DNA of 64,000 nt from Pseudoalteromonas lipolytica (GCF_001306915.1 NZ_LJTC01000002.1:134108-198107); one strand, 5' to 3'. Positions 50,086 through 58,156 are shown, counted from the first letter of the stretch. Notes: generated from the sequence alone by a model not told the origin. A program made the numbers and translations.

Positions 50086-51036
50086 TTAATTTAAGCTTTC
50101 ATTGAGTAGGTTTAGCTCATTAGTGACCCACTGTTTATTTAAGCATTGTTCTAAATTCAATTGAGCAAATTTTAAAAAGCTACGCGCCGCATGCGATAAA
50201 TGGCGATCGGTCCGTACCACAAAATACCAATGACTAGCTAAATTGACATCTTTTACATCTAACATACAAAAACTTGTATCATGGGGTGGCAATACATGGC
50301 GAGAAACAACACCTAGCCCCATTCCTGAACCAACCGCAACCCGAATAGCTTCGTTACTTGCCATTTGTACTGTGTTGCTTAATACAAAGCCTCTGCTTTG
50401 CAGTTCACTTTCAAACAGCATTCGTGTGGCAGAACCAGGCTCTCGAAGCAAAAAACGTTCAGATACTAAGTCTTGTAATGTGACCTGAGTCTGACTCGCG
50501 AGCGCATGGTTGGTTGGTGCAATAAACACTAATGGGTTTTGTAAAAACCGTCCTGCTTTTGCATGTTCTAATGAAGGTGGATGACTAAAGACATAAATAT
50601 CATCTTCGCCTCTTTCAAAACGGGCTAGCACTTCAGCCCGGTTACCTATTTCAAGTGGCAACTCAACATGAGGGTGTAAATTACTATACGGACCAAGTAA
50701 CTTAGGCAAGATATATTGCGCGGTGTTAACCATGGCTATTTTACAGCGCCCTCTCTCACCACCTCTAAGCTCAGCAAGATAATCTTGATAGTCATCAAAG
50801 TGACCAAACACCTGCTGACAAGTTTGAAACAATGCAAAACCCGCTTCAGTAACATGAATTCGCTGCTGATTAACCATCACTAATGGCTCATTGACTGTTT
50901 CTTGTAAGCGTTTAATTTGCTGCGATACCGTTGGTTGCGTTAAATGTAATTGCCTTGCTGTTTCACTAATTGAGCGTGTTTTTACAACGCACATGAATAC
51001 CTCGAGTAAACGAAAAGAAATATGCCTTAAATCCAT
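50086..51036 (-). CDS. CbbR-like LysR-family regulator
   Basis: Transcription regulator. Seen: 316 residues; N-terminal winged HTH (SISETARQLHLTQPTVSQQIKRL, in parts) and a substrate-binding domain with FLLREPGSATRMLFE, close to the CbbR/CmpR/NdhR group that controls carbon-concentrating genes. It is divergent from the SbtA-type bicarbonate transporter gene, with a 110-bp gap that holds ATAG-N8-CTAT (51049-51064) and palindrome CCTATAGG (51060-51067). It very probably controls that transporter (inference from the usual divergent LysR layout). The effector is unknown. Confidence 0.88.
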   Translation of the reverse strand: MDLRHISFRLLEVFMCVVKTRSISETARQLHLTQPTVSQQIKRLQETVNEPLVMVNQQRIHVTEAGFALFQTCQQVFGHFDDYQDYLAELRGGERGRCKIAMVNTAQYILPKLLGPYSNLHPHVELPLEIGNRAEVLARFERGEDDIYVFSHPPSLEHAKAGRFLQNPLVFIAPTNHALASQTQVTLQDLVSERFLLREPGSATRMLFESELQSRGFVLSNTVQMASNEAIRVAVGSGMGLGVVSRHVLPPHDTSFCMLDVKDVNLASHWYFVVRTDRHLSHAARSFLKFAQLNLEQCLNKQWVTNELNLLNESLN

Positions 51037-51048
51037 AAAATCAAACCC

Positions 51049-51067
51049 ATAGATAAAAACCTATAGG
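51049..51067. promoter_or_regulatory. Candidate LysR binding site
   Basis: ATAG at 51049-51052 and CTAT at 51061-51064 form an inverted repeat overlapping the 8-bp palindrome CCTATAGG (51060-51067), in the gap between the divergent lysR and transporter genes. Spacing fits LysR-type boxes. A possible -10 for the transporter, TAGAAT, is at 51110-51115. Confidence 0.45.
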
Positions 51068-51146
51068 ATATTATCATTTATTTTATTATTTACTATGTGA
51101 TTTTTTATCTAGAATAGCGGCGCTTTTTAATCAAGAGGAGTACAAA

Positions 51147-52088
51147 GTGCCTGATATTGTTGTAATGTTTTTTGTTTTAGGACTCACTGCCGGATTACTT
51201 CGCTCTGACCTAAAAATTCCGCAAGCGACCTATGAAACTCTTAGCCTATTGTTAATGCTCACCATTGGCTTAAAAGGAGGTATGGTGCTGCATGGCAATT
51301 TGCATTGGCAACTTCTACCAGAAATGGGCGCTGTATTACTACTTGGTGGCTTAATACCATTGATGCTGTTTCCTATTTTAAACAAACTGCTAAACCTCTC
51401 TGTTGCTAATAGCGCAAGTATTGCTGCCCATTACGGCTCAGTAAGCGCAGGTACATTTGCAGTTGCTTTAGCCTATGCTGAATCGAATTCACTTAATGTA
51501 GGTGCTGAAGTCACACTTTATTTAGTAATGCTTGAGTTACCTGCGATTATTGTTGGATTGTTACTGTATCGCCGCCTTGGTAATGGTTCTGGACAAAACC
51601 TTTCTCTAAAAGCACTTTGGCATGAAACACTTACTAACAAAAGTGTCATTCTGCTAGTTGGTGGTGTAATTATTGGCATGATGTACGGGACGCAACAAGG
51701 GAGCCAAGTAACGAGTCTCTTAACGAACAGCTTTAAAGTTGTGCTGGCACTATTCCTACTTGAAATGGGTTTAATGGCTGCACAAACTCTGCGCCCTATT
51801 CCATGGCACCAATGGCGATTAGCATTATTTGCTCTTATAACACCAAATTTATTAGGTGCAATCGGGGTCTGCGTTGGTACTGCATTACAACTAGAATTAG
51901 GCTCTGTGGTAATACTAGCAAGCCTAGTTGCAAGTGCCTCTTACATTGCAGCCCCTGCCGCGATTAAAGCAGCCATACCCGATGCAGACATTGGTTTAGC
52001 CATGTTATGTTCTTTGGGCATTACCTTTCCTTTCAATGTATTAGTAGGAATTGGCTTATACCATCAAATAGCATTATTTATGGGCTAA
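51147..52088 (+). CDS. SbtA-type sodium-dependent bicarbonate transporter
   Basis: Inner-membrane permease of the SbtA/DUF897 family, whose cyanobacterial founder imports bicarbonate with Na+. Seen: 313 residues, about ten hydrophobic segments, with the family stretches LTIGLKGG, IAAHYGSVSAGTF, LELPAIIVGLLLYRR and ASASYIAAPAAIKAAIPDAD. Start codon is GTG 51147 with a strong AGAGGAG (51134-51140) 6 bp upstream. Regulated most likely by the divergent LysR protein. In a heterotroph it could supply bicarbonate to carboxylases; that is inference. No SbtB-type PII gene is next to it. Confidence 0.88.
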   Translation: MPDIVVMFFVLGLTAGLLRSDLKIPQATYETLSLLLMLTIGLKGGMVLHGNLHWQLLPEMGAVLLLGGLIPLMLFPILNKLLNLSVANSASIAAHYGSVSAGTFAVALAYAESNSLNVGAEVTLYLVMLELPAIIVGLLLYRRLGNGSGQNLSLKALWHETLTNKSVILLVGGVIIGMMYGTQQGSQVTSLLTNSFKVVLALFLLEMGLMAAQTLRPIPWHQWRLALFALITPNLLGAIGVCVGTALQLELGSVVILASLVASASYIAAPAAIKAAIPDADIGLAMLCSLGITFPFNVLVGIGLYHQIALFMG

Positions 52089-52171
52089 AAAACGGTCACA
52101 CCTTAACTTTATTAATGAGATCTTCTGAAAAGTCGTTTAATATAAACAAAAAAGCAGCGCAAGGACATGCT

Positions 52172-52591
52172 ATGTTTAATCAAACGCTCAGCACCGAGCA
52201 ACAGCATGTGAGTGATATTTTTAAGCGCATATGTACGCTTTGTAAGGTGCAAAACTATGCTGAATTAGAAAGGCACTTATCGTTAACATCAGGTTTTTGC
52301 GAGCAAAGTATTGAAGTTGCTGCAGTGCCTTATGAACTAATTGATAACGTGGCTAAAGCTTCTGAAGTTAGCTTTGATTCACTACTTAATGGTAGCGAAC
52401 AAACCACAGTGACACTTGATGGGGCGTTACTACAAGCAGTAAGTAACGGTATTATTAAGAGTATAAAAAAGCTTTCTATGGCGGGGCTAATTAAAGGTGA
52501 TAACCACACTCATGAAGCCCTTAGTCAGCTTGCAGATATTCAGCTAAAACAAATAAAAAATGAGCTCAAAATACAAAGCCAGGTTAAATAA
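52172..52591 (+). CDS. Unknown protein with faint phage-CI-repressor-like HTH
   Basis: Not firmly recognised. Seen: 139 residues from ATG 52172, which has AAGGA (52161-52165) 6 bp upstream; the frame is open to 52007 inside the SbtA gene, but those starts lack a ribosome site. Residues about 24-60 (AELERHLSLTSGFCEQ, then VPYELIDNVAKASEVSFDSLL) resemble the layout of CI-repressor N-terminal domains (helix, turn, then EL-VSFDxLL), but the recognition helix is poorly conserved. The C-terminal half is helical. It may be a non-DNA-binding relative. Directly follows the bicarbonate transporter by 83 bp; link unknown. Confidence 0.6.
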   Translation: MFNQTLSTEQQHVSDIFKRICTLCKVQNYAELERHLSLTSGFCEQSIEVAAVPYELIDNVAKASEVSFDSLLNGSEQTTVTLDGALLQAVSNGIIKSIKKLSMAGLIKGDNHTHEALSQLADIQLKQIKNELKIQSQVK

Positions 52592-52602
52592 CCTGGCTTT
52601 TT
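52575..52602. terminator. Bidirectional terminator overlapping a stop codon
   Basis: AAAGCCAGGTT (52575-52585) / AACCTGGCTTT (52590-52600), perfect 11-bp stem, loop AAAT. The stop codon of the preceding gene (52589-52591) lies in the loop and stem. It also serves the minus-strand gene ending at 52604. Confidence 0.92.
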
Positions 52603-52603
52603 A

Positions 52604-52984
52604 CTAATTCTTACCTTTGTACATTTTATCGTAGATATCGGATATATTATTTTGTTTATCGTAGTAGCGCTGCAGCTCCCCAAGTGATAACTCTTTTATT
52701 GCATTACTATCAAGCCCAACAGGCTCTGCTAACTTAAAGTCTGCAGCTTGCGGTGAATTACCCATTAAGGTGGCAATTTCACTCTTTAACTGTTCAGCTT
52801 TATTAAATAGTTTAATTGCTTTGCTGATATCTGTTTCATGCTCAGCTTGTAACGTGCACCAAACTACCTCAACTGATTTAGATCTGATTTGATCTTCAAA
52901 GATATTTTTACGCGCAATCAACCATGTACTTGCAACAAGCAAGATGGCTAAAACGACAATGGCTATGTAAATTAGTTCAAGCAT
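52604..52984 (-). CDS. Small membrane-anchored protein of unknown function
   Basis: Not recognised. Seen: 126 residues; one N-terminal TM helix at about 4-23 with no cleavage site, followed by Arg/Lys (in-facing by the positive-inside rule, so most of the protein is probably cytoplasmic). The soluble part is helical with a likely coiled coil from 40 to 75 (DISKAIKLFNKAEQLKSEIATL) and a second helix near 95-120. A single cysteine at about 43. Stands alone between two terminators. No function is proposed. Confidence 0.65.
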   Translation of the reverse strand: MLELIYIAIVVLAILLVASTWLIARKNIFEDQIRSKSVEVVWCTLQAEHETDISKAIKLFNKAEQLKSEIATLMGNSPQAADFKLAEPVGLDSNAIKELSLGELQRYYDKQNNISDIYDKMYKGKN

Positions 52985-53096
52985 TACGATCCCTCGGTAA
53001 ACTAAATGTTACTATACACCCAAACTTGGTTCGCAATACATCAGGAAAAAGCATTATAAATGAAGTTATAGGACTGAAAAACATCATAAATTAATG

Positions 53097-53681
53097 TTAA
53101 CTTTTTGTTCCAAAAGGCCAGCTTGGACTAAGTAATAGTTTTAATTTGGTTTTCAAAAGACCTGGAAACAACATTACAACAGCAAGGACAATACTAATGT
53201 AGAGCACAATAAAACTATACATGTAGTGTATGTAGGCGTGTTCAGCTTGGACAAACAATACGACGAGCTTAAACCACAAAATAAAATGCGCTATAGCTAA
53301 AAGTATCGTCAGTTTTATTATACAAAAAAACAACTCCCCAAATGTATAACTAAATTTTGTATGTAATTTATATAAGATAACCATACTCAAAACATTGAAA
53401 CCCGCCAATGCGAGGTAAATATTCTGTGCAAACGCGCCGTTTCCTCCCTCCGAAATATAAAGTAAAACCTTTTCCATAAGAAGAGAAGTGACTAAGTATT
53501 TTGATGCAACAACGGCAATAGACAAAAAGTCGCTAAATAGCTCTCGATGTTTGAATGCTCTGTAGAATGAATGTATCAGTGCGACTGTATAACAAAGCGC
53601 TATGATAACTTGAGTAGAAAACACTTTATGAGCAGAGGTTGCGACTAAAAACTCATTGTATAAATCTGTAAGGTATTGCAT
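53097..53681 (-). CDS. Integral membrane protein of unknown function
   Basis: Not recognised. Seen: 194 residues with about five hydrophobic segments (roughly 23-38, 50-70, 83-103, 112-137, 150-172) and a Lys-rich C-terminus; no known family motif. The frame can be read 7 codons further to a GTG at 53702, but ATG 53681 has AGGA 6 bp upstream and is preferred. It sits downstream of the duplicated 59-residue peptide gene in the same direction, but a terminator at 53725-53750 separates them. Function unknown. Confidence 0.62.
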   Translation of the reverse strand: MQYLTDLYNEFLVATSAHKVFSTQVIIALCYTVALIHSFYRAFKHRELFSDFLSIAVVASKYLVTSLLMEKVLLYISEGGNGAFAQNIYLALAGFNVLSMVILYKLHTKFSYTFGELFFCIIKLTILLAIAHFILWFKLVVLFVQAEHAYIHYMYSFIVLYISIVLAVVMLFPGLLKTKLKLLLSPSWPFGTKS

Positions 53682-53724
53682 GGCGTATCCTAAAAAAGAC
53701 ACGCCTAAGCATAATGCTATATAT

Positions 53725-53750
53725 AAAAAAAAACCAGCATTTGAGCTGGC
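53725..53750 (-). terminator. Terminator of the 59-residue peptide gene
   Basis: On the minus strand CCAGC (53745-53749) pairs with GCTGG (53734-53738), loop of 6, followed by nine T (complement of the A run 53725-53733). It lies 17 bp after the stop codon. Confidence 0.85.
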
Positions 53751-53766
53751 TTTATTCTGTAAGTGC

Positions 53767-53946
53767 TTAGTTTTCTTTCTTTTTTGGTACCAAGATCACA
53801 ATTCCAGCAGAGCCTTGTAAGTTTTTCTTTTTTGGCGGTACTAAAATTACGATTCCACCAGAGCCTTGAAGTTTTGTTGTATCAAAGCTAGGAGCTGGTG
53901 CTGCGTCGAATGCTAAAGTAGATAGTAATAAAGCTGATAAAGTCAT
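53767..53946 (-). CDS. 59-residue exported peptide made of two 17-residue repeats
   Basis: Not recognised. Seen: ATG at 53946 with AAGGAA 7 bp upstream, stop at 53767-53769, own terminator. Residues 1-18 form a hydrophobic export signal without the usual basic start (MTLSALLLSTLAFDAAPA). After a short linker come two units, residues 26-42 and 43-59, differing at few positions: LQGSGGIVILVPPKKKN and LQGSAGIVILVPKKKEN. The second ends exactly at the C-terminus. At the DNA level they differ by several synonymous changes (for example ATC/ATT, GTA/GTG, TTA/TTG, CCG/CCA), so the repeat is old and the protein sequence is held by selection. Each unit is a hydrophobic strand followed by a Lys cluster. 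Function unknown; membrane-active or self-assembling behaviour is only a guess. Confidence 0.8.
   Translation of the reverse strand: MTLSALLLSTLAFDAAPAPSFDTTKLQGSGGIVILVPPKKKNLQGSAGIVILVPKKKEN
53770..53871 (-). repeat. Tandem 51-bp coding duplication
   Basis: Two in-frame 51-bp units (53821-53871 and 53770-53820) that encode the 17-residue repeats of the small exported peptide. Diverged mainly at third codon positions. Confidence 0.85.
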
Positions 53947-53999
53947 TTTTTTGTTCCTTCATTGTTAAAGATAGCTTTCGTTAGCAAATACCGAGCCAC

Positions 54000-54090
54000 T
54001 ACAATAAAAATTTAGGTAAAAACTAACGACTAGACCCTATATAAGCATAAAACCTAGCCGTTAGGCTATTTTTTATACCGCACAGGTATA
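54000..54090 (+). promoter_or_regulatory. Possible attenuator region upstream of sbcB
   Basis: TACAAT at 54000-54005 may be a -10 box. Downstream, CTAACGACTAG (54023-54033) can pair with CTAGCCGTTAG (54054-54064) at 10 of 11 positions. The second arm also forms the competing hairpin TAGCC-GTTA-GGCTA (54055-54068), which is followed by six T and looks like a terminator. A third hairpin, TATACC-GCACA-GGTATA, covers 54074-54090. This mutually exclusive layout is that of an attenuator, but no ligand or leader peptide is evident. Confidence 0.4.
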
Positions 54091-54210
54091 TAAAACGACC
54101 ACTAAACAGCATCAACACCTTTAACTCTATAAACTAACAAGTCTCTATGCCATAATTCTGTCAATTCAAAAATAAGTCAAAGCGGCCCTACGCTTAGCAA
54201 GGTTTAATGC

Positions 54211-55656
54211 ATGGCATATCCAGAACAACAGCAACCAACAATTTATTGGCACGACTACGAAACATTTGGCGCAAGCCCGCAAAAGGACCGCCCAAGTCAA
54301 TTTGCAGGTATTCGTACCGATCTCGATTTGAATATTATTGGTGAGCCGTTAATTGAATATTGCAAGCCTGCAGCCGATTACTTGCCGCACCCTGAGGCGT
54401 GTTTAATAACAGGTATTACCCCGCAAGTTGCAATGCAAAAAGGCTTAGTTGAAGCTGAATTTATGGCAAAGATCCATGCTGAATTTAGCCAACCTAACAC
54501 CTGTGTTGCGGGCTATAACAGTATCCGTTTTGATGATGAAGTCACACGTTACAGCTTATACCGTAATTTTTATGACCCTTACGAACGAGAATATAAAAAC
54601 AATAATAGCCGCTGGGATATTATTGATTTAGTGCGTGCCTGTTATGCACTGCGCCCAGAAGGTATTGAATGGCCGCTCAAAGAAGACGGTACACCGAGCT
54701 TTAAGCTCGAGCACTTAACCGTTGCCAATGGCATTGAACACGCTGCTGCTCACGATGCATTAAGTGATGTAACAGCGACTATTGCACTGGCAAAATTAAT
54801 AAAAGAAAAACAACCTAAGTTGTATCAATTTTTCTTTAGCTTACGCGCTAAAAAAGCACTGGCTGATTTAGTTGATGTATTTAATATGACACCACTTGTG
54901 CACACCTCGTCACGAATTCCGGCAAGCCAAGGCTGCACCAGCTGGATTGCACCAATGAGCTTTCACCCAGTCAATAAAAACGCCATTATTTGCTTTAATT
55001 TAACTGAAGATCCGCAAGTGCTATTAGATTTATCTGTTGAAGAGCTACGCACGCGTCTTTACACAAAACACAGCGACCTTGGCGAAGACGAAGCACCGGT
55101 AGGCTTAAAACTCGTGCATTTAAATAAGTGCCCTATTCTCGCACCAGCAAAAACCTTGTTACCTGAGAACGCAGCCCGTTTAGGTATTGACCGCGAAAAG
55201 TGCCTACAAAATCTCGCTATTTTAAAAGCCAACACAGAACTTCGCGACAAAGTGACCGAAGTGTTTAACGAGCAACGTGATTACGGCGAAACCACCAACC
55301 CTGACTATCAACTTTATGATGGTTTTACCAGCCATGCAGATAAAGCTAAATTTGCCATTATTCGAGATGCAAGCCCTGAGCAATTAGCCACAATGCAGCT
55401 AGATTTTGATGATAAAAAGTTTGCTACCTTGTTATTTAGATATCGCGCTCGAAATTGGCCACACACACTAAGCCAAGATGAACTGGCAAAATGGCGCCAG
55501 TATTGCCAAAACAAGCTAATGCACGGTGAAGATAGCCCGTCGATCAGTGGCCAAGATTTCATGATCACTCTTGAGAATCTGGCTCATGAAAATGATGATA
55601 ACGAGAAAAATCTGCATATATTAAAAGCGTTGTACAATTACGCACAAAGCATGTAA
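54211..55656 (+). CDS. sbcB: Exodeoxyribonuclease I
   Basis: 3'-5' single-strand DNA exonuclease of the DEDDh family used in mismatch repair and recombination. Seen: 481 residues; ExoI motif with Asp15 and Glu17 in HDYETFG; ACLITGITPQVA; second Asp in GYNSIRFDDEVTRYS; DEDDh motif HDALSDVTATIALA; then the SH3-like and C-terminal helical domains (GLKLVHLNKCPIL, YRARNWPHTLS). Length matches E. coli ExoI (475). Start ATG 54211 with AAGG 8 bp upstream. Monocistronic with a strong terminator. Confidence 0.97.
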   Translation: MAYPEQQQPTIYWHDYETFGASPQKDRPSQFAGIRTDLDLNIIGEPLIEYCKPAADYLPHPEACLITGITPQVAMQKGLVEAEFMAKIHAEFSQPNTCVAGYNSIRFDDEVTRYSLYRNFYDPYEREYKNNNSRWDIIDLVRACYALRPEGIEWPLKEDGTPSFKLEHLTVANGIEHAAAHDALSDVTATIALAKLIKEKQPKLYQFFFSLRAKKALADLVDVFNMTPLVHTSSRIPASQGCTSWIAPMSFHPVNKNAIICFNLTEDPQVLLDLSVEELRTRLYTKHSDLGEDEAPVGLKLVHLNKCPILAPAKTLLPENAARLGIDREKCLQNLAILKANTELRDKVTEVFNEQRDYGETTNPDYQLYDGFTSHADKAKFAIIRDASPEQLATMQLDFDDKKFATLLFRYRARNWPHTLSQDELAKWRQYCQNKLMHGEDSPSISGQDFMITLENLAHENDDNEKNLHILKALYNYAQSM

Positions 55657-55658
55657 TA

Positions 55659-55688
55659 AAAAACGCGACAATCATTGTCGCGTTTTTT
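55659..55688. terminator. Bidirectional terminator after sbcB
   Basis: ACGCGACAA (55663-55671) / TTGTCGCGT (55675-55683), loop TCA, with A and T runs; shared with the convergent dehydrogenase gene ending at 55696. Confidence 0.93.
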
Positions 55689-55695
55689 ATGGATA

Positions 55696-56577
55696 TTACT
55701 TTTTATGTAACGCTTCGATACGCGCTAATAAACTGGATGTGTCGTACCGACCGCCACCTAAGGCTTGTACATCGGCATAATATTGATCAACTGTTGCCGT
55801 CATCGGCAAAGTTGCGCCGTTGGCCTTTGCCTCATCCAAAGCGATGCCTAAATCTTTACGCATCCAATCAACAGCAAAACCAAATTCGTATTCGCCAGCC
55901 CACATTGTTTTGTAGCGGTTTTCCATCTGCCATGAGCCTGCAGCGCCTTTAGAGATGGTTTCAATTACTTTTTCACCATCAAGGCCAGCTTGTTTTGCAA
56001 AGTGTAACCCCTCAGCCAAGCCTTGTACCACACCCGCAATACAAATTTGATTTACCATTTTACACAGTTGACCAGAGCCTACTTCACCTAATAATTGGCT
56101 AAAACGGCTAAAAGCAGCCATAACAGGTTGAACAACATTAAAATCAGCTTCGTCGCCACCAACCATCACGGTTAATACACCATTTTCTGCCCCAGCTTGA
56201 CCGCCAGAAACCGGCGCATCTAAAAATGCGATGCCTTGTAGTTTCGCTTGAGCAGCCACTTCACGTGCCACTTCAGCTGACGTTGTAGTGTGGTCAACTA
56301 AATAGCTGCCCTCATGCATGCTTGCCAGCACACCCTGTTCGCCATAAACAACTGAACGTAAATCATCATCATTACCTACGCACATGAAAACGATATCAGC
56401 CCCTTTTGCTGCTTCACTTGGTGTTTCAGCGTATTCACCTTGATACTCAGAAACCCACTTTTGCGCTTTAGCCGTTGTGCGGTTGTAAACTGTCACGTTG
56501 TGACCTGCGTTGGCAAGGTGACCCGCCATTGGATAACCCATAACACCTAATCCGATGAAGGCGACTTTCATTGACAT
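55696..56577 (-). CDS. Beta-hydroxyacid dehydrogenase (3-hydroxyisobutyrate / tartronate semialdehyde reductase family)
   Basis: NAD(P)-dependent oxidoreductase of the 3-hydroxyisobutyrate dehydrogenase family. Seen: 293 residues; Rossmann GLGVMG at 9-14; substrate motif DAPVSGGQAGAENG at about 120; catalytic Lys173 in GSGQLCKMVNQ; C-terminal helical domain with GFAVDWMRKDLGIALDEA. Asn31-Arg33 after the second strand (VYNRT) suggests NADP(H) preference, as in GarR/GLYR-type enzymes, but substrate cannot be decided. Standing alone, not next to valine or glyoxylate genes. Confidence 0.9.
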   Translation of the reverse strand: MSMKVAFIGLGVMGYPMAGHLANAGHNVTVYNRTTAKAQKWVSEYQGEYAETPSEAAKGADIVFMCVGNDDDLRSVVYGEQGVLASMHEGSYLVDHTTTSAEVAREVAAQAKLQGIAFLDAPVSGGQAGAENGVLTVMVGGDEADFNVVQPVMAAFSRFSQLLGEVGSGQLCKMVNQICIAGVVQGLAEGLHFAKQAGLDGEKVIETISKGAAGSWQMENRYKTMWAGEYEFGFAVDWMRKDLGIALDEAKANGATLPMTATVDQYYADVQALGGGRYDTSSLLARIEALHKK

Positions 56578-56691
56578 AAAACTGACCTATTTGAGTGATA
56601 AATTAGTAACAATTTCATTATCTCAACCGAATAACTAAAAAGCGAATGAAAAAAAGTTCATTTAAACCGTTAAAAAACACACAGGTAAAAC

Positions 56692-57207
56692 ATGGATAGT
56701 ATATATCGTTTCAATGCCCAGCTTGCATCTGGAGAAAACTTCAGCCTTGAATCGCTACAAGGAAAAACAGCACTTATTGTCAATATTGCCAGCAAATGTA
56801 ATTTTTCAGTGCAAATGGCAAGCCTTGAAAAACTCTATCAAGAATATAAACAGCAAGGATTTACCGTACTCGGTTTTGCCTGTAATCAATTTGGCCACAA
56901 TGAACCTCTAGATGGCAATGAACTTAAAGCCTTTTATCAGCAACACTTTGATGTCAGCTTTCCCATTTTTAACAAGGTGTTAGTCAACGGCCCAGACGCC
57001 CACCCGTTATTTAATTATTTAAAGTGCCATACTCGAGGAATTGCGCAAAACCGCGCAATTAAATGGAATTTCACCAAATTTCTTATAAACTCAGAAGGTC
57101 AACTCGTTGCGCGATATGCCCCGCGCACCAAGCCCGAAACCCTCAAAATGGTGATAGAGAGTAATTTAAATGATGAAACTGGCCTTATTCAGTGCGCAAA
57201 AGTATGA
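56692..57207 (+). CDS. Glutathione/thioredoxin peroxidase (GPx family)
   Basis: Thiol peroxidase of the non-selenium GPx family that reduces hydroperoxides. Seen: 171 residues; peroxidatic Cys36 in IASKCNF; second Cys64 and Gln66 in GFACNQFG; Trp-Asn of the catalytic tetrad in KWNFTKFL. The first motif reads NFSVQM instead of the common GFTPQY. No signal peptide, so cytoplasmic. The 3' end overlaps the next gene by 38 bp, so the two are likely co-transcribed. E. coli BtuE is the closest known type. Confidence 0.93.
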   Translation: MDSIYRFNAQLASGENFSLESLQGKTALIVNIASKCNFSVQMASLEKLYQEYKQQGFTVLGFACNQFGHNEPLDGNELKAFYQQHFDVSFPIFNKVLVNGPDAHPLFNYLKCHTRGIAQNRAIKWNFTKFLINSEGQLVARYAPRTKPETLKMVIESNLNDETGLIQCAKV

Positions 57208-58156
57208 GCAACCGTTTTTTGAAAGGAATCTAACTGAATACTCTGAGTCTGTTTCGCTCAGTTATTTTGAGCAATCCTTAAACAGAAATACCACGCCCCT
57301 CTGCCAAGGTTTCGATGCAGTGTGCGTGTTTGTTAACGATACGGTCGACAAACACGTCATTGCAGATATGGCGGCTGTTGGCATTAAAGCAATCTTATTA
57401 CGCTGTGCAGGCTTCAATAATGTAGACCTTGATGCTGCCAAAGAGCATAACATCAAGGTTTGCCGCGTCCCTGCATATAGCCCAGAAGCAGTAGCAGAGC
57501 ATTGTATTGCACTCATGCTAACGCTCAACCGAAAAACCCACAAAGCCTTTAACCGTGTACGTGAAGGTAACTTTGATTTAAACGGTTTACTTGGTTTTAA
57601 TCTGTTTAAAAAAACGATTGGGATCATTGGCTGTGGCAAAATCGGTTTAGCACTGGTTAATATTTTAAATGGCTTTGGAGCTAAGGTACTCGTTTGCGAC
57701 CCAATGGCTGGTGAAGGCCCTTACACCCTATGCGATTTAGACACATTGCTCACCCAAAGTGATGTCATCTCATTGCACTGCCCGCTCAACGAGCACACCC
57801 ATCATTTAATTGATGCTAGCGCATTTGAGAAAATGAAAGACGGTGTCATGCTGATTAACACCTCTCGTGGTGCACTTCTTGATAGCCAAGCATGTATTCA
57901 AGCGCTTAAGTCTAAAAAGCTTGGACACCTAGGCCTAGATGTGTACGAACAAGAGTCAGAGTTATTCTTTAAAGATCACCGTGAAGAAATCATGCAAGAC
58001 GATATTTTTTCACGCCTTATTAGTTTTCCAAATGTGTTAGTGACAGGCCATCAAGGCTTCTTCACCCAAGAAGCACTGAGCGAAATCGCCTGCACTACAT
58101 TACAAAGTGCTAATGAAATAAGCCAAGGCTTAGCATTAACTAACGAAGTTATTTAA
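57170..58156 (+). CDS. ldhA: D-lactate dehydrogenase-like 2-hydroxyacid dehydrogenase
   Basis: NAD-dependent D-2-hydroxyacid dehydrogenase, most like fermentative LdhA reducing pyruvate to D-lactate. Seen: 328 residues; LLRCAGFNNVDLDAAKEH; PAYSPEAVAEH; Rossmann GCGKIG at 154-159; catalytic Arg in NTSRGALLDSQ, Glu in LDVYEQE, His in TGHQGF. The pattern follows E. coli LdhA closely to the C-terminus (TNEVI versus PNELV). It starts at ATG 57170 or 57173, within the gpx gene (38-bp overlap in a different frame), an uncommon overlap length. Confidence 0.9.
   Translation: MMKLALFSAQKYEQPFFERNLTEYSESVSLSYFEQSLNRNTTPLCQGFDAVCVFVNDTVDKHVIADMAAVGIKAILLRCAGFNNVDLDAAKEHNIKVCRVPAYSPEAVAEHCIALMLTLNRKTHKAFNRVREGNFDLNGLLGFNLFKKTIGIIGCGKIGLALVNILNGFGAKVLVCDPMAGEGPYTLCDLDTLLTQSDVISLHCPLNEHTHHLIDASAFEKMKDGVMLINTSRGALLDSQACIQALKSKKLGHLGLDVYEQESELFFKDHREEIMQDDIFSRLISFPNVLVTGHQGFFTQEALSEIACTTLQSANEISQGLALTNEVI

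Noticed and set aside
52007..52171. Extended N-terminus for the protein starting at 52172
   Set aside because: The extra 55 codons overlap the end of the SbtA gene and no start in them has a ribosome site; AAGGA before 52172 decides.
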